Assembly (NCBI GenBank): GCA_018712865.1
Contig: DVGH01000052.1
Location: forward strand, 1-16,944
Direction of reading: 5' to 3'
Source of the DNA: Scatavimonas merdipullorum
GTDB taxonomy: Bacteria > Bacillota > Clostridia > Oscillospirales > Acutalibacteraceae
DNA: 16,944 bases
Shown piece by piece: positions 1 through 7,353 of the stretch; the stretch's first letter is position 1; each line of letters starts with the position of its first letter. The notes beneath the pieces are model-generated. The model did not search any database. It was not told where the DNA came from and saw only the letters and a program-made list of their open reading frames with translations. A program made the translations under genes and the position numbers.

Positions 1-2219
1 TTAAAAACCAGGAAGGTAGACAGCCACAGGTCATAAGCTTCCTCCATCGTCATATTCCCCTGCTCATAGCTGTCAAAGACAATTTTGGACAAAATGGAAT
101 TATTAACATGCACGCCGCCGTTATCGTTCAAAGAGCCAGGAAGCTCTACATCTGCCTGGTAATACGCATCGCCAAAATATTCCGGCTGTGCATACTGGTT
201 TGGGTTACTCATGCTCCTTATGGGTGAACCGGAGCTTTCTGCCAGCATCCATGTTTCGGTGTCGGAATTGGCAGGGTCAATCAGCATTTCTGTCAGATTC
301 CCCAGAATGTCGGCGTAAGATTCCTCAATGGCGCCCGTTGTATTTTGATAAGGAGCGCTGCCGGTCCAGTTGTATTTTACGCCATGCGTAAATTCATGTG
401 CGGCAACATCCAAAGAGGTGCTGATTGGGAAGTTGGAAAACATAAAAACGCCCCATCCAAACGCATTACCCATATAGCAGGCGTTTTCAATTTCCTTTCC
501 GTTTTCCTGGTAGCCCAGGTAGAGGACAAGAGGGATCCCTTCTCCGTCAATCGATTTTACACCGTTAGAGGCATAGTAGTCATATGCTCTGGTTATATTG
601 TAAATGACAGAAACATATATTGCAGGAACCTCTGTGGGATCATCAAAATAATAAAGCGTTGGCACCGTATAATTGTTCTCTGCCGACTGATGGCCGTCAG
701 CAGGCAGAATACGCCTTTGCGTATCACAGAAATAATATTGTCCGGTTTCCTCGTCTGTGGCAACCGGCAGCTGTACCTGCTGTCCCTGATAGGTGGTAAA
801 CGTCATCAGCTCTGTGCTGCATTGAAAATAGTCATCGTTGTTATACTCGCTGCTTTCCAAACGGTAATCTTCAAGCGAGGTCACCGTCTGCATGGAAAGA
901 GCCTGTCCTGTCGTAGCGTTTATATAAATTTTTAGATAAACAGGTTTTTCTTCCATTGTTTCAATATCGGAATCATCCAACCGGTATACCACCCAGCACA
1001 GCGCAGAATTAAAATGTAAATAGTCAAGCGTCGGCTCTTTGTCCACCTTTGGCAAAGTGGGGAAAAGTGAACTTACAATCGCATCGGCCTGCTGCGCGCT
1101 GATCATGCTATTCTCAAAGTCGGCAACACCGGCCTGCGGAATAATGGAACTGGAAATACAAAGCGCATTGCCATCCTTATCTGCGCCAACCGTAAGGTAA
1201 GAGGTTGAAAGAAATGCACTTCCGGCCGCCTGCTGGAAGGTATAATATGTATCCCCGTTATCATCTTCCTTGATCAAAATACACGCGGCGCTTACATCGT
1301 TTTCTTTGGTATGAAACAAGGTTTCCACAGATTGCAGTGCAGTAAGCGCGCTGTCCGGATTTGTAATTTTATAATCGGTAAACCGTCCGTTTAAAAATGA
1401 AATCTCTCCGGCGTCGTTATAGACCACGTCGGGTTGTCCACCATTGAGCGCGGCAATATCTTCCAAAGTATTGTCGTGAATTTCAGCCTGCTTTGGATAG
1501 GTGACCGTTAAAGTAAGGGTAACGGTTTGCCCATTTAGGGTAATTTCTGCCTGCTCCGTAAAAGATAAAAATTCGTCCTCTGCGGCGTTGGCTTGCATAA
1601 TAGAAGCGGCGCCTACAGGCAGGATTAGCGTAAAGCAAAGGAGCAAAGACAGAAAATTCTTCCCTCTTTTCTTTTTTACTGCAACGGCGGCCCCAATCAC
1701 AATGGCGCAGAAAAATAAAACAGCAAGCACGGGCCAGATGTTAAAACTGTCCCCAGTTGCAGTTTTACCTGCTGCAGAAGAAGCGTTTGCAAGGGAAACG
1801 GCAGTCGGCTCTGTTGCAGACTGCTGCTGCGGCGGTGTCGGTGCTTCTGTCGCATCTGTATCAGAGGGTTCTGTGCTTTGTGCGGTTCCCGTAGGGGATA
1901 CTGCGTCAGCATTTACTGTAAGATCTGCCTGTGCAGCAAAGGATTCACCTGCCTGCAGCGTAATGGAATCCCCGGAAAGATCGCCTTTTAGACTGCCATT
2001 TTCTGTGCTGGTAAGCGTGTAACGAATTTGCTCCATTTGATAATCATTTGTGTTGGTGATTACAACATCAACCGGCACGGTATCCTGTACAGCGCTGCTT
2101 GTGCTTATTTCAGCCTTTAATCCGTCGCTGATTGTAGCCGCCGAAGCATTGCTGCACAGGGCGGTACATAGAAAAATAATCATTACAAAGGATACAGCCA
2201 GTTTTTTGTACTTTTTCAA
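1..2219 (-). CDS. M4 (thermolysin-like) zinc metallopeptidase, secreted or tethered, 3' end outside window
   Basis: Extracellular zinc endopeptidase of the thermolysin family; 739 codons are present and the frame is open to the window edge. The catalytic core is clear: HEFTH (H608, E609, H612), the third zinc ligand E633 in GAIEESYAD with D637, and the active-site histidine H704 in DNGGVHVNNS. Residues of about 220-480 look like the FTP/PepSY-type propeptide. The N-terminus is unusual: signal peptide (1-27, ASA/A), an Ig-like stretch (about 29-100), a Thr/Pro/Gln-rich linker, a sortase-signal-like TATGDS (153-158), a membrane segment (160-181), a KKKRGK patch, then a second signal-peptide-like segment (188-213, ending ANAA). 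The start is TTG at 2219, chosen because AGGAGG lies 7 nt upstream (2227-2232) and the signal peptide begins there. It is divergent from an XRE gene. Family call is firm; topology is inference. Confidence 0.93.
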   Translation of the reverse strand, partial: MKKYKKLAVSFVMIIFLCTALCSNASAATISDGLKAEISTSSAVQDTVPVDVVITNTNDYQMEQIRYTLTSTENGSLKGDLSGDSITLQAGESFAAQADLTVNADAVSPTGTAQSTEPSDTDATEAPTPPQQQSATEPTAVSLANASSAAGKTATGDSFNIWPVLAVLFFCAIVIGAAVAVKKKRGKNFLSLLLCFTLILPVGAASIMQANAAEDEFLSFTEQAEITLNGQTVTLTLTVTYPKQAEIHDNTLEDIAALNGGQPDVVYNDAGEISFLNGRFTDYKITNPDSALTALQSVETLFHTKENDVSAACILIKEDDNGDTYYTFQQAAGSAFLSTSYLTVGADKDGNALCISSSIIPQAGVADFENSMISAQQADAIVSSLFPTLPKVDKEPTLDYLHFNSALCWVVYRLDDSDIETMEEKPVYLKIYINATTGQALSMQTVTSLEDYRLESSEYNNDDYFQCSTELMTFTTYQGQQVQLPVATDEETGQYYFCDTQRRILPADGHQSAENNYTVPTLYYFDDPTEVPAIYVSVIYNITRAYDYYASNGVKSIDGEGIPLVLYLGYQENGKEIENACYMGNAFGWGVFMFSNFPISTSLDVAAHEFTHGVKYNWTGSAPYQNTTGAIEESYADILGNLTEMLIDPANSDTETWMLAESSGSPIRSMSNPNQYAQPEYFGDAYYQADVELPGSLNDNGGVHVNNSILSKIVFDSYEQGNMTMEEAYDLWLSTFLVF

Positions 2220-2252
2220 TGTTTTTCCTCCTTTTGTTTTCTATTCCTTTTT

Positions 2253-2279
2253 ATTATACAGACAAGAAGTTTTTTTCAA
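2253..2279 (-). promoter_or_regulatory. Candidate sigma-A promoter of the M4 peptidase gene
   Basis: On the minus strand TTGAAA (2279-2274) is followed after 15 bp by a perfect TATAAT (2258-2253). This places transcription start about 25-30 nt before the TTG start codon. The -10 is perfect, but the spacer is two bases shorter than ideal. Confidence 0.55.
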
Positions 2280-2345
2280 TAGCAATAAGAAAAAAGAAAA
2301 ATATGAAATATATACCATAGGAAAAGCGATCACTTTTTGTACGCG

Positions 2346-2357
2346 TTGTGTACACAA
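2346..2357. promoter_or_regulatory. Perfect 12-bp palindrome, possible operator
   Basis: TTGTGTACACAA is a perfect inverted repeat. It lies 8 bp upstream of a plus-strand TATAAT (2365-2370) and about 67 bp upstream of the M4 -35 box. It is too short for a Rex box. A regulator-binding role is inference. Confidence 0.3.
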
Positions 2358-2510
2358 TCGATTTTATAATAGGCTTTTCATGATGTTATCAACTGCAAAA
2401 ACAGTTTCGTTTTCACACGGAAAAAAGCATATTTTCATTCAATAATAAAAGCAATACTGGAATTCGACAAAAAATATGTTTTTCCACACGGTTTTTTATC
2501 AGTAAAATTG

Positions 2511-2542
2511 GCTGTTTTACATAATATGTTATGTAGAACAGC
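2511..2542. promoter_or_regulatory. 32-bp dyad upstream of the XRE gene, candidate operator
   Basis: The arms GCTGTTTTACATAA (2511-2524) and TTATGTAGAACAGC (2529-2542) are complementary at 13 of 14 positions around a TATG centre. The dyad ends 57 bp before the XRE start codon. There is no T-tract, so an intrinsic terminator is unlikely. It is most simply read as an operator, perhaps for XRE autoregulation, or as a leader hairpin. Confidence 0.45.
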
Positions 2543-2558
2543 CGAAAAAGAACGAACC

Positions 2559-2568
2559 ATGGTACCAT
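2559..2568. promoter_or_regulatory. 10-bp palindrome before the XRE RBS
   Basis: ATGGTACCAT is a perfect palindrome 31 bp before the XRE start. It could be a second operator half or chance. No sequence is shared with the larger dyad beside it. Confidence 0.2.
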
Positions 2569-2599
2569 TTATATATCTTATACGAAAGGAGGTATAAAA

Positions 2600-2809
2600 A
2601 TGCAAAAATACTGTGAAGTAATAAGAAATCTGCGGGAAGACCACGATTTAACGCAAACGAAAGTTGCAAAAGCGCTTGGAATATCACAACAGTACTATTC
2701 CAAATATGAAAACGGCAAAAATGAAATACCACTTCGTCATTTAGAAAGACTGGCGCAGTTTTATCAGGTTTCAATGGATTACCTGATTCATGGCACAAAC
2801 GAAAAGTAA
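2600..2809 (+). CDS. XRE-family (Cro/CI-type) helix-turn-helix regulator
   Basis: A 69-residue single-domain DNA-binding protein. Residues 6-62 form the five-helix HTH_3 fold; the recognition unit is LTQTKVAKALGIS followed by QQYYSKYENGK (about 17-40), and the tail FYQVSMDYLIHG (about 53-64) is typical of short clostridial XRE repressors. There is no peptidase or ligand-binding domain, so it probably acts as a dimer. AAGGAGG (2586-2592) lies 7 nt before the ATG. It is divergent from the M4 peptidase gene and convergent with rex; the dyads in its upstream region suggest autoregulation and possibly control of the peptidase gene, which is inference from position. Confidence 0.9.
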   Translation: MQKYCEVIRNLREDHDLTQTKVAKALGISQQYYSKYENGKNEIPLRHLERLAQFYQVSMDYLIHGTNEK

Positions 2810-2899
2810 AGCTATATTTTGCCGCTATGCTTGAATTGCCTGCAGTATGCGTGCTGGATGTGTGAAAATAATTTACATTCTTAAAATCCAGCGCAAAAC

Positions 2900-2934
2900 A
2901 AAAGCAGACAGCCTTTTTACGGTTGTCTGCTTTT
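2900..2934. terminator. Bidirectional intrinsic terminator between XRE and rex genes
   Basis: The stem AAAAGCAGACAGCC (2900-2913) / GGTTGTCTGCTTTT (2921-2934) has 14 pairs with one G-U wobble and a 7-nt loop. A T-run continues to 2935 on the plus strand, and the A-run at the left arm supplies a U-tract for the minus strand. It sits between two convergent genes, as expected for a shared terminator. Confidence 0.85.
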
Positions 2935-2965
2935 TGTGCGCACATATTGCTTGTGCTATTTTCAA

Positions 2966-3610
2966 TCATTTTCGGTTGTCCGACTGTGTAATGCGGTAAC
3001 AGAGGGTCATAAGGCTGTCCGACATATGAACATTTTCCATAATAACGTCGTCATATACCAGCGACAGGTCGTAGTGGCTGAAGTTCCAATAGTTTTTTAT
3101 GCCGCAGTTGTACAAAGTTTGGGCAATTGGGCCTACGGAGCTTTTCGGGATGCACAGCATCGCTACGCTGGGGCGGTTTGTTTTACAAAAATCTGCAAGA
3201 TCGCGGATGTCATATACCTTTGTATTTCGAATCTCTGTGCCAATCAGCTCTTTATCGCGGTCAAAAATCCCAATAAGCTCAAACCCGCGCGTTTCAAAAG
3301 ACATGTGCATCGCAACGGCGCGGCCCAGATTCCCTGCGCCAATCAAAATTGCCTTGTATGCACTGCGCAACCCCAGAATATTTTCAATTTCGTCGTGCAG
3401 CTGTTCCACACTGTAACCATAGCCCTGCTGGCCAAAGCCGCCAAAACAGTTAAAATCTTGCCGGACCTGGGAGGCGGTCAGGTTCATTTTTGTGGCCAAT
3501 TCTTTGGAAGAAATGCGCATAACGCCCTGCGTACGCAGTTCGGACAAAAAACGGTAATAGCGGGGCAGACGCCTTACCACAGACATAGATATGTGTTCTC
3601 TTTTCGGCAT
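2966..3610 (-). CDS. rex: Redox-sensing transcriptional repressor Rex
   Basis: Rex senses the NADH/NAD+ ratio and leaves its operators when NADH binds. The 214-residue length is normal. The N-terminal winged helix (about 1-80) carries the family signature QVRQDFNCFGGFG (48-60). The Rossmann domain begins with GAGNLG (91-96, GxGxxG), followed by an acidic end of the second strand in GIFDRD, expected for NAD(H). The C-terminal swap helix contains NFSHYDLSLVYDD and ENVHMSDSL, typical of clostridial Rex. The start is ATG at 3610 with GAGGTG (3618-3623) 7 nt upstream. It lies in the same orientation as icd, 132 bp downstream, but has its own candidate promoter. A Rex-box-like operator lies in front of acnA (7062-7079). 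Confidence 0.97.
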   Translation of the reverse strand: MPKREHISMSVVRRLPRYYRFLSELRTQGVMRISSKELATKMNLTASQVRQDFNCFGGFGQQGYGYSVEQLHDEIENILGLRSAYKAILIGAGNLGRAVAMHMSFETRGFELIGIFDRDKELIGTEIRNTKVYDIRDLADFCKTNRPSVAMLCIPKSSVGPIAQTLYNCGIKNYWNFSHYDLSLVYDDVIMENVHMSDSLMTLCYRITQSDNRK

Positions 3611-3665
3611 CTCGTTTCACCTCGTGCAAAACAATGGATTTGAATGACTGGCATTCTGAAAACAG

Positions 3666-3695
3666 CGTATAACGCAGGCTTAAGAACGGCAGCAA
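3666..3695 (-). promoter_or_regulatory. Candidate rex promoter
   Basis: On the minus strand TTGCTG (3695-3690) and TATACG (3671-3666) are separated by 18 bp, about 55 bp before the rex start codon. Neither box is perfect, so this is a weak assignment. No Rex box was found here. Confidence 0.35.
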
Positions 3696-3699
3696 TCCT

Positions 3700-3732
3700 G
3701 GACATGGGGCAGGTTATGCCTGCCCCATGTCC
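3700..3732. terminator. Strong hairpin after icd without a U-tract
   Basis: Two perfectly complementary 14-bp arms, GGACATGGGGCAGG (3700-3713) and CCTGCCCCATGTCC (3719-3732), flank a 5-nt loop. The structure begins 10 bp after the icd stop codon. Neither strand has a T-run after the stem, so it may be a factor-assisted terminator, a 3' stabilising stem-loop or a processing site rather than a classic intrinsic terminator. Confidence 0.6.
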
Positions 3733-3742
3733 CTAAAAGATA

Positions 3743-4954
3743 TCACATCAGCTGAGCAAGACGATTGTTGATTTCTTGCAAAAAGGTCTCTGTGTTTACC
3801 TTTTTCTTATTTGTAAGCGTAGAAAGCAAATACAAATCTCCTGTCATAACGCCGTCTTCAATGGTTTGGATTGTCGCTTTTTCCAAATTGTCCGCAAAAG
3901 CGCACAGCGCGGGAATATTGTCAAGCTCGCCTCTTTTTCTTAAAGCGCCGCTCCAGGCAAAAAGGGTAGCAACGCTGTTTGTGGAGGTTTCTTCACCTTT
4001 CAGGTGCTTATAATAATGCCGCTGTACAGTACCGTGTGCCGCTTCATATTCGTAAATACCGTCAGGAGAAACCAGAACGCTGGTCATCATGGCAAGCGAA
4101 CCAAACGCGGTGGCGATCATGTCGGACATCACGTCTCCGTCGTAATTTTTGCATGCCCAGATATAACCGCCCTGGGAACGGATCACCCTTGCAACAGCAT
4201 CGTCAATCAGCGTGTAGAAGTATTCTATGCCGGCATTTGCAAATTTTTCTTTATATTCGCTTTCAAAAATTTCAAGAAAAATGTCCTTAAACCGGTGATC
4301 GTATTTCTTACTGATAGTATCCTTGGTTGCAAACCAGACGTCCTGCTTGGTATCCAGTGCGTAATTAAAGCAGGAGCGAGCAAAGCTTTGAATGCTCTTG
4401 TCCAGGTTGTGCATTCCCTGAATCACCCCATCCCCGTCAAACTGATGGATCAACTGCCTTTGTTCGCTGCCGTCCGGCATTGTTACGCAAAGCTCCGCTT
4501 TAGAGCCGCCCTTTACAGTCATTTCCGTGTTTTTATACACGTCGCCATACGCATGACGGGCAATACAAATCGGCTTGGTCCAGGTGGGGATAAAAGGCGT
4601 AATGCCCTTGACCAGAATAGGCGTTCTAAAAACCGTTCCATCCAAAATCGCACGGATCGTACCATTGGGGGATTTCCACATTTCCTTCAGGTTATATTCG
4701 GTCATACGCTCTGCGTTTGGGGTAATGGTAGCACATTTTACGGCAACACCGTACTTTTTGGTCGCCTGTGCGCTGTCAAAGGTTACCTGGTCGTTTGTTT
4801 CGTTTCTGTGGGAAAGGCCAAGGTCGTAATAGTCTGTTTTCAGGTCAATATAGGGGGTGAGCAAAATGTCTTTGATCATCTGCCAGATGATCCTGGTCAT
4901 TTCGTCGCCGTCCATTTCCACTAAAGGCGTTTTCATTTGAATTTTTTCTGCCAT
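3743..4954 (-). CDS. icd: NADP-dependent isocitrate dehydrogenase, eukaryotic-type subfamily
   Basis: Oxidatively decarboxylates isocitrate to 2-oxoglutarate, making NADPH. The 403-residue length fits the homodimeric subfamily that includes cytosolic eukaryotic IDH. Visible motifs are the substrate loop KSPNGTIR, the metal-binding NYDGDVMSDM region, and EAAHGTVQRHY, where the Arg-His pair is the NADP-selecting feature of this subfamily. ATG at 4954 was chosen because AGGAG (4963-4967) lies 8 nt upstream; an in-frame GTG at 4963 overlaps that RBS and is less likely. It follows acnA by 120 bp with no convincing terminator between, so the two are probably cotranscribed. It catalyses the step after aconitase, feeding glutamate synthesis. 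No citrate synthase lies in the window. Confidence 0.96.
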   Translation of the reverse strand: MAEKIQMKTPLVEMDGDEMTRIIWQMIKDILLTPYIDLKTDYYDLGLSHRNETNDQVTFDSAQATKKYGVAVKCATITPNAERMTEYNLKEMWKSPNGTIRAILDGTVFRTPILVKGITPFIPTWTKPICIARHAYGDVYKNTEMTVKGGSKAELCVTMPDGSEQRQLIHQFDGDGVIQGMHNLDKSIQSFARSCFNYALDTKQDVWFATKDTISKKYDHRFKDIFLEIFESEYKEKFANAGIEYFYTLIDDAVARVIRSQGGYIWACKNYDGDVMSDMIATAFGSLAMMTSVLVSPDGIYEYEAAHGTVQRHYYKHLKGEETSTNSVATLFAWSGALRKRGELDNIPALCAFADNLEKATIQTIEDGVMTGDLYLLSTLTNKKKVNTETFLQEINNRLAQLM

Positions 4955-5025
4955 TGGTATCACTCCTATATAGTATTGTCCTATCTTTTCTCAGATTCAC
5001 ATAATTTCTTATTTGATTTTTTATA

Positions 5026-5054
5026 CGGCTGTACGCAGTCATCAAAAACAGCCG
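5026..5054. other. Hairpin in the acnA-icd intergenic region
   Basis: The arms CGGCTGT (5026-5032) and ACAGCCG (5048-5054) could pair across a 15-nt loop. Neither strand has a following T-tract. It may be an mRNA processing or stability element, or chance. Confidence 0.25.
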
Positions 5055-5074
5055 GCAGGCAGGAAAAAGGGCCT

Positions 5075-7006
5075 TTAGGAATTTTCCCTTGTATAATTCA
5101 GCAGACCGCCCGCAAGAATAATCGCTCTGGTGCGCTCTGTCAGGGGACATTCTGCAACAATCTTCTTGCCGGTTGTCTGATTGGTGATAACAATGTCCTT
5201 GCCGTTTTCTATACAATCCTTTACATCCGGCATAGAAAGAACGTCGCCCTGTGAAATCGCGTCATAATCTGCTTCATCGGCAAAAGTAAGCGGAAGAATG
5301 CCGGCGTTGATCAGATTGCTGCGGTGAATTCTTGCAAAGCTTTTGACAAGAACGGCCTGTACGCCAAGATAAAGCGGGGCAAGCGCCGCATGTTCTCTGG
5401 AGGAGCCCTGTCCGTAGTTTGCGCCGCCGACAATCACGCTTTGTCCCAACTGCTGCGCGCGCTTTGGAAATTCGGGATCGCATACGGTAAAGCAGTGCTG
5501 GGAAATGGCGGGGATGTTGGAGCGCAGCGGCAGAATTTTTGCACCTGCTGGCATAATATGGTCGGTGGTAATATTGTCACCAACTTTTAAAGCACAGGGC
5601 GCTTCAATCGACTGCGCAAGCGGTGTTGTCGTCGGGAAGGGCTTAATATTTGGGCCGCGAAGGACTTCAACACTGTCCATTTCCTCTTCCGGCGCAGGTG
5701 GAATCACCATATTGTCGTTGATTAAAAAGCTTTTGGGCAGGTCAATTTTTACTTCTTTACCAAGTGTTCTGGGGTCTGTAAACACGCCGGCAATTGCCGA
5801 AGCGGCGGCGGTTTCAGGGCTTACCAGATAAATTTGCCCATCTGCCGTGCCGGAGCGGCCTTCAAAATTGCGGTTAAAGGTACGAAGGGAAATTCCCTTG
5901 GAATTGGGCGACTGCCCCATGCCAATGCACGGTCCGCAGGCGCATTCCAAAATCCTTGCGCCCGCGGCAATCAGATCGCCCAACGCACCGTTTAAAGCAA
6001 GCATGTTGTACACCTGCTTGGAGCCTGGGGCAATGGAAAGGCTTACGTCGGGATGGACGGTTTTTCCCTTCAAAATTGCAGCTACGCGCATAAGATCCAG
6101 ATAAGAAGAGTTTGTACAGGAGCCAATACAGACCTGGTCTACTTTCTGCGGGCCGATTTCCTCAATGGTCTTTACATTGTCCGGGCTGTGCGGACATGCG
6201 GCCATAGGAACAAGCGAGGAAAGGTCAATATTTACGGTTTCGTCGTAAACGGCGTCAGGGTCGGCAGCAAGCGGCTGCCAGTCTTCTTCGCGGCCCTGTG
6301 CTTTTAAAAATTCCTTTGTTACTTCGTCAGATGGAAAGATCGAAGTGGTGGCGCCCAGCTCCGCGCCCATGTTTGTAATGGTAGCGCGTTCAGGAACGGT
6401 CAGCGATGCAACGCCGGGACCGGTGTATTCTATAATTTTTCCTACGCCGCCTTTTACAGATAAAAGCCTCAGGACCTCCAGTATGACATCCTTGGCAGAT
6501 ACCCACGGCGAAAGCTGGCCGGTCAGGTTTATCTGCACCATTTTCGGCATGGTAATGTAATATGCGCCGCCTCCCATAGCGACAGCCACGTCAAGGCCGC
6601 CGGCGCCCATGGCAAGCATTCCGATACCGCCGCCGGTTGGGGTATGGCTGTCAGAGCCGATGAGTGTCTTGCCCGGTTTTCCAAAGCGCTCAAGATGTAC
6701 CTGATGGCAAATGCCATTGCCGGGACGGGAAAAGTAAATGCCGTGCTTTTTTGCTACGCTCTGGATAAAACGGTGGTCGTCTGCGTTTTCAAAGCCCGTT
6801 TGCAGCGTGTTGTGGTCAATGTATGCAACGCTCTTTTCCGTTTTAACTCTGGGTACGCCCATGGCTTCAAATTCCAGATATGCCATGGTGCCTGTTGCGT
6901 CCTGTGTAAGCGTCTGATCAATTTTCAGCCCTATGTCGCTGCCTACGGTCATTTCGCCGCTGAGCAAATGCGACCGGATAATTTTCTGTGCCAGTGTATA
7001 ACCCAT
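5075..7006 (-). CDS. acnA: Aconitate hydratase, compact clostridial type
   Basis: Isomerises citrate to isocitrate with a [4Fe-4S] cluster. At 643 residues it is shorter than the roughly 900-residue AcnA/AcnB enzymes, fitting the compact aconitase form of clostridia. Cluster ligands are C297 in CIGSCTNSS and C357 and C360 in CACGPCIGM. The N-terminal region shows SDSHTPTGGGIGMLAMGAGG, and the C-terminal swivel domain shows GGANYGQGSSREHAA with the substrate-binding Ser-Arg. The start is ATG at 7006, preceded by a strong AGGAGG-type RBS (7013-7020); upstream in-frame residues do not resemble the family. It is first in the acnA-icd unit, with a promoter at 7085-7113 and a Rex-box-like operator at 7062-7079. 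A 3-isopropylmalate dehydratase or homoaconitase role is less likely given the icd neighbour. Confidence 0.94.
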   Translation of the reverse strand: MGYTLAQKIIRSHLLSGEMTVGSDIGLKIDQTLTQDATGTMAYLEFEAMGVPRVKTEKSVAYIDHNTLQTGFENADDHRFIQSVAKKHGIYFSRPGNGICHQVHLERFGKPGKTLIGSDSHTPTGGGIGMLAMGAGGLDVAVAMGGGAYYITMPKMVQINLTGQLSPWVSAKDVILEVLRLLSVKGGVGKIIEYTGPGVASLTVPERATITNMGAELGATTSIFPSDEVTKEFLKAQGREEDWQPLAADPDAVYDETVNIDLSSLVPMAACPHSPDNVKTIEEIGPQKVDQVCIGSCTNSSYLDLMRVAAILKGKTVHPDVSLSIAPGSKQVYNMLALNGALGDLIAAGARILECACGPCIGMGQSPNSKGISLRTFNRNFEGRSGTADGQIYLVSPETAAASAIAGVFTDPRTLGKEVKIDLPKSFLINDNMVIPPAPEEEMDSVEVLRGPNIKPFPTTTPLAQSIEAPCALKVGDNITTDHIMPAGAKILPLRSNIPAISQHCFTVCDPEFPKRAQQLGQSVIVGGANYGQGSSREHAALAPLYLGVQAVLVKSFARIHRSNLINAGILPLTFADEADYDAISQGDVLSMPDVKDCIENGKDIVITNQTTGKKIVAECPLTERTRAIILAGGLLNYTRENS

Positions 7007-7061
7007 GATAATCTCCTCCTTTTGCGATTCGCTGTCCTGCATGGGGAACAAATACAAATAC

Positions 7062-7079
7062 CCGTTAATAATTTAACAT
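7062..7079. promoter_or_regulatory. Rex-box-like operator at the acnA start site
   Basis: GTTAA (7064-7068), four bases, TTAAC (7073-7077) matches the core of the Firmicutes Rex consensus TTGTTAANNNNTTAACAA; 11 of the 14 fixed positions agree, including all ten inner ones. The site begins 5-8 bp after the acnA -10 box, so bound Rex would cover the transcription start. The rex gene lies in the same cluster. Confidence 0.75.
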
Positions 7080-7084
7080 ACTCC

Positions 7085-7113
7085 ATTATCCCTTAAATTC
7101 AAAAAAAAGTCAA
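7085..7113 (-). promoter_or_regulatory. Sigma-A promoter of acnA-icd
   Basis: On the minus strand TTGACT (7113-7108) and GATAAT (7090-7085) are separated by exactly 17 bp, each one base from consensus. The predicted start near 7078 gives a leader of about 70 nt. Confidence 0.8.
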
Positions 7114-7267
7114 TGTCTCACGGCAATTAAAAGGGTGGCAGAGCAATTGTTCATAGAAAATTTATAATGCGGTCAAAAAATTTGCAGATCTCTGTCAAAG
7201 GGTCTCAAACCAATGAAGCTTACAAAGAAAGATGTGCGCTTTTACTAAAATTGTACTTATTTCTACA

Positions 7268-7286
7268 GCAAACTGCTGAAGTTTGC
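7268..7286. promoter_or_regulatory. Inverted repeat just upstream of the symporter promoter
   Basis: GCAAACT (7268-7274) and AGTTTGC (7280-7286) are perfect 7-bp arms around 5 bp, ending 9 bp before the -35 box. The position suits an activator site. The regulator is unknown. Confidence 0.4.
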
Positions 7287-7295
7287 AGGAAACTA

Positions 7296-7324
7296 TTGAT
7301 TTATTTTTAAATACCATGTATAAT
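7296..7324 (+). promoter_or_regulatory. Sigma-A promoter of the sodium:solute symporter gene
   Basis: TTGATT (7296-7301), a 17-bp spacer and a perfect TATAAT (7319-7324) form a good promoter about 70 bp before the start codon. Confidence 0.8.
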
Positions 7325-7353
7325 AAAACACGCCTTTACTTCAATGGGTAAAA

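Larger units (their letters stand above)
2220..2599. other. Divergent intergenic region between M4 peptidase and XRE genes
   Basis: This is 380 bp of AT-rich DNA without a convincing gene. It holds the M4 promoter and RBS at its left end, the XRE RBS at its right end, and three dyad symmetries (2346-2357, 2511-2542, 2559-2568) listed separately. TATAAT at 2365-2370 on the plus strand lacks a good -35 box. No transcription start for the XRE gene can be assigned with confidence. Confidence 0.7.

Noticed and set aside
2346..2357. TTGTGTACACAA as a Rex box
   Set aside because: Rex operators are 18 bp with a 4-bp spacer and TTAA inner arms; this 12-bp palindrome lacks both.
2380..2445. Possible 21-codon small gene upstream of the XRE gene
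   Set aside because: There is no ribosome-binding site at a usable distance and no conservation signal can be judged; it is likely chance in AT-rich DNA.
2936..3643. Open frame opposite rex on the plus strand
   Set aside because: It covers the rex gene antisense and begins inside the shared terminator region. The translated product has no family features.
4004..4924. Long open frame (306 codons) on the plus strand opposite icd
   Set aside because: It lies entirely antisense to a clear isocitrate dehydrogenase, has no recognisable domain, and no good RBS. It is a shadow of the icd codon pattern.
5026..5054. Hairpin in the acnA-icd gap as a terminator
   Set aside because: It has no T-run on either strand and a long 15-nt loop, so it does not argue against cotranscription.
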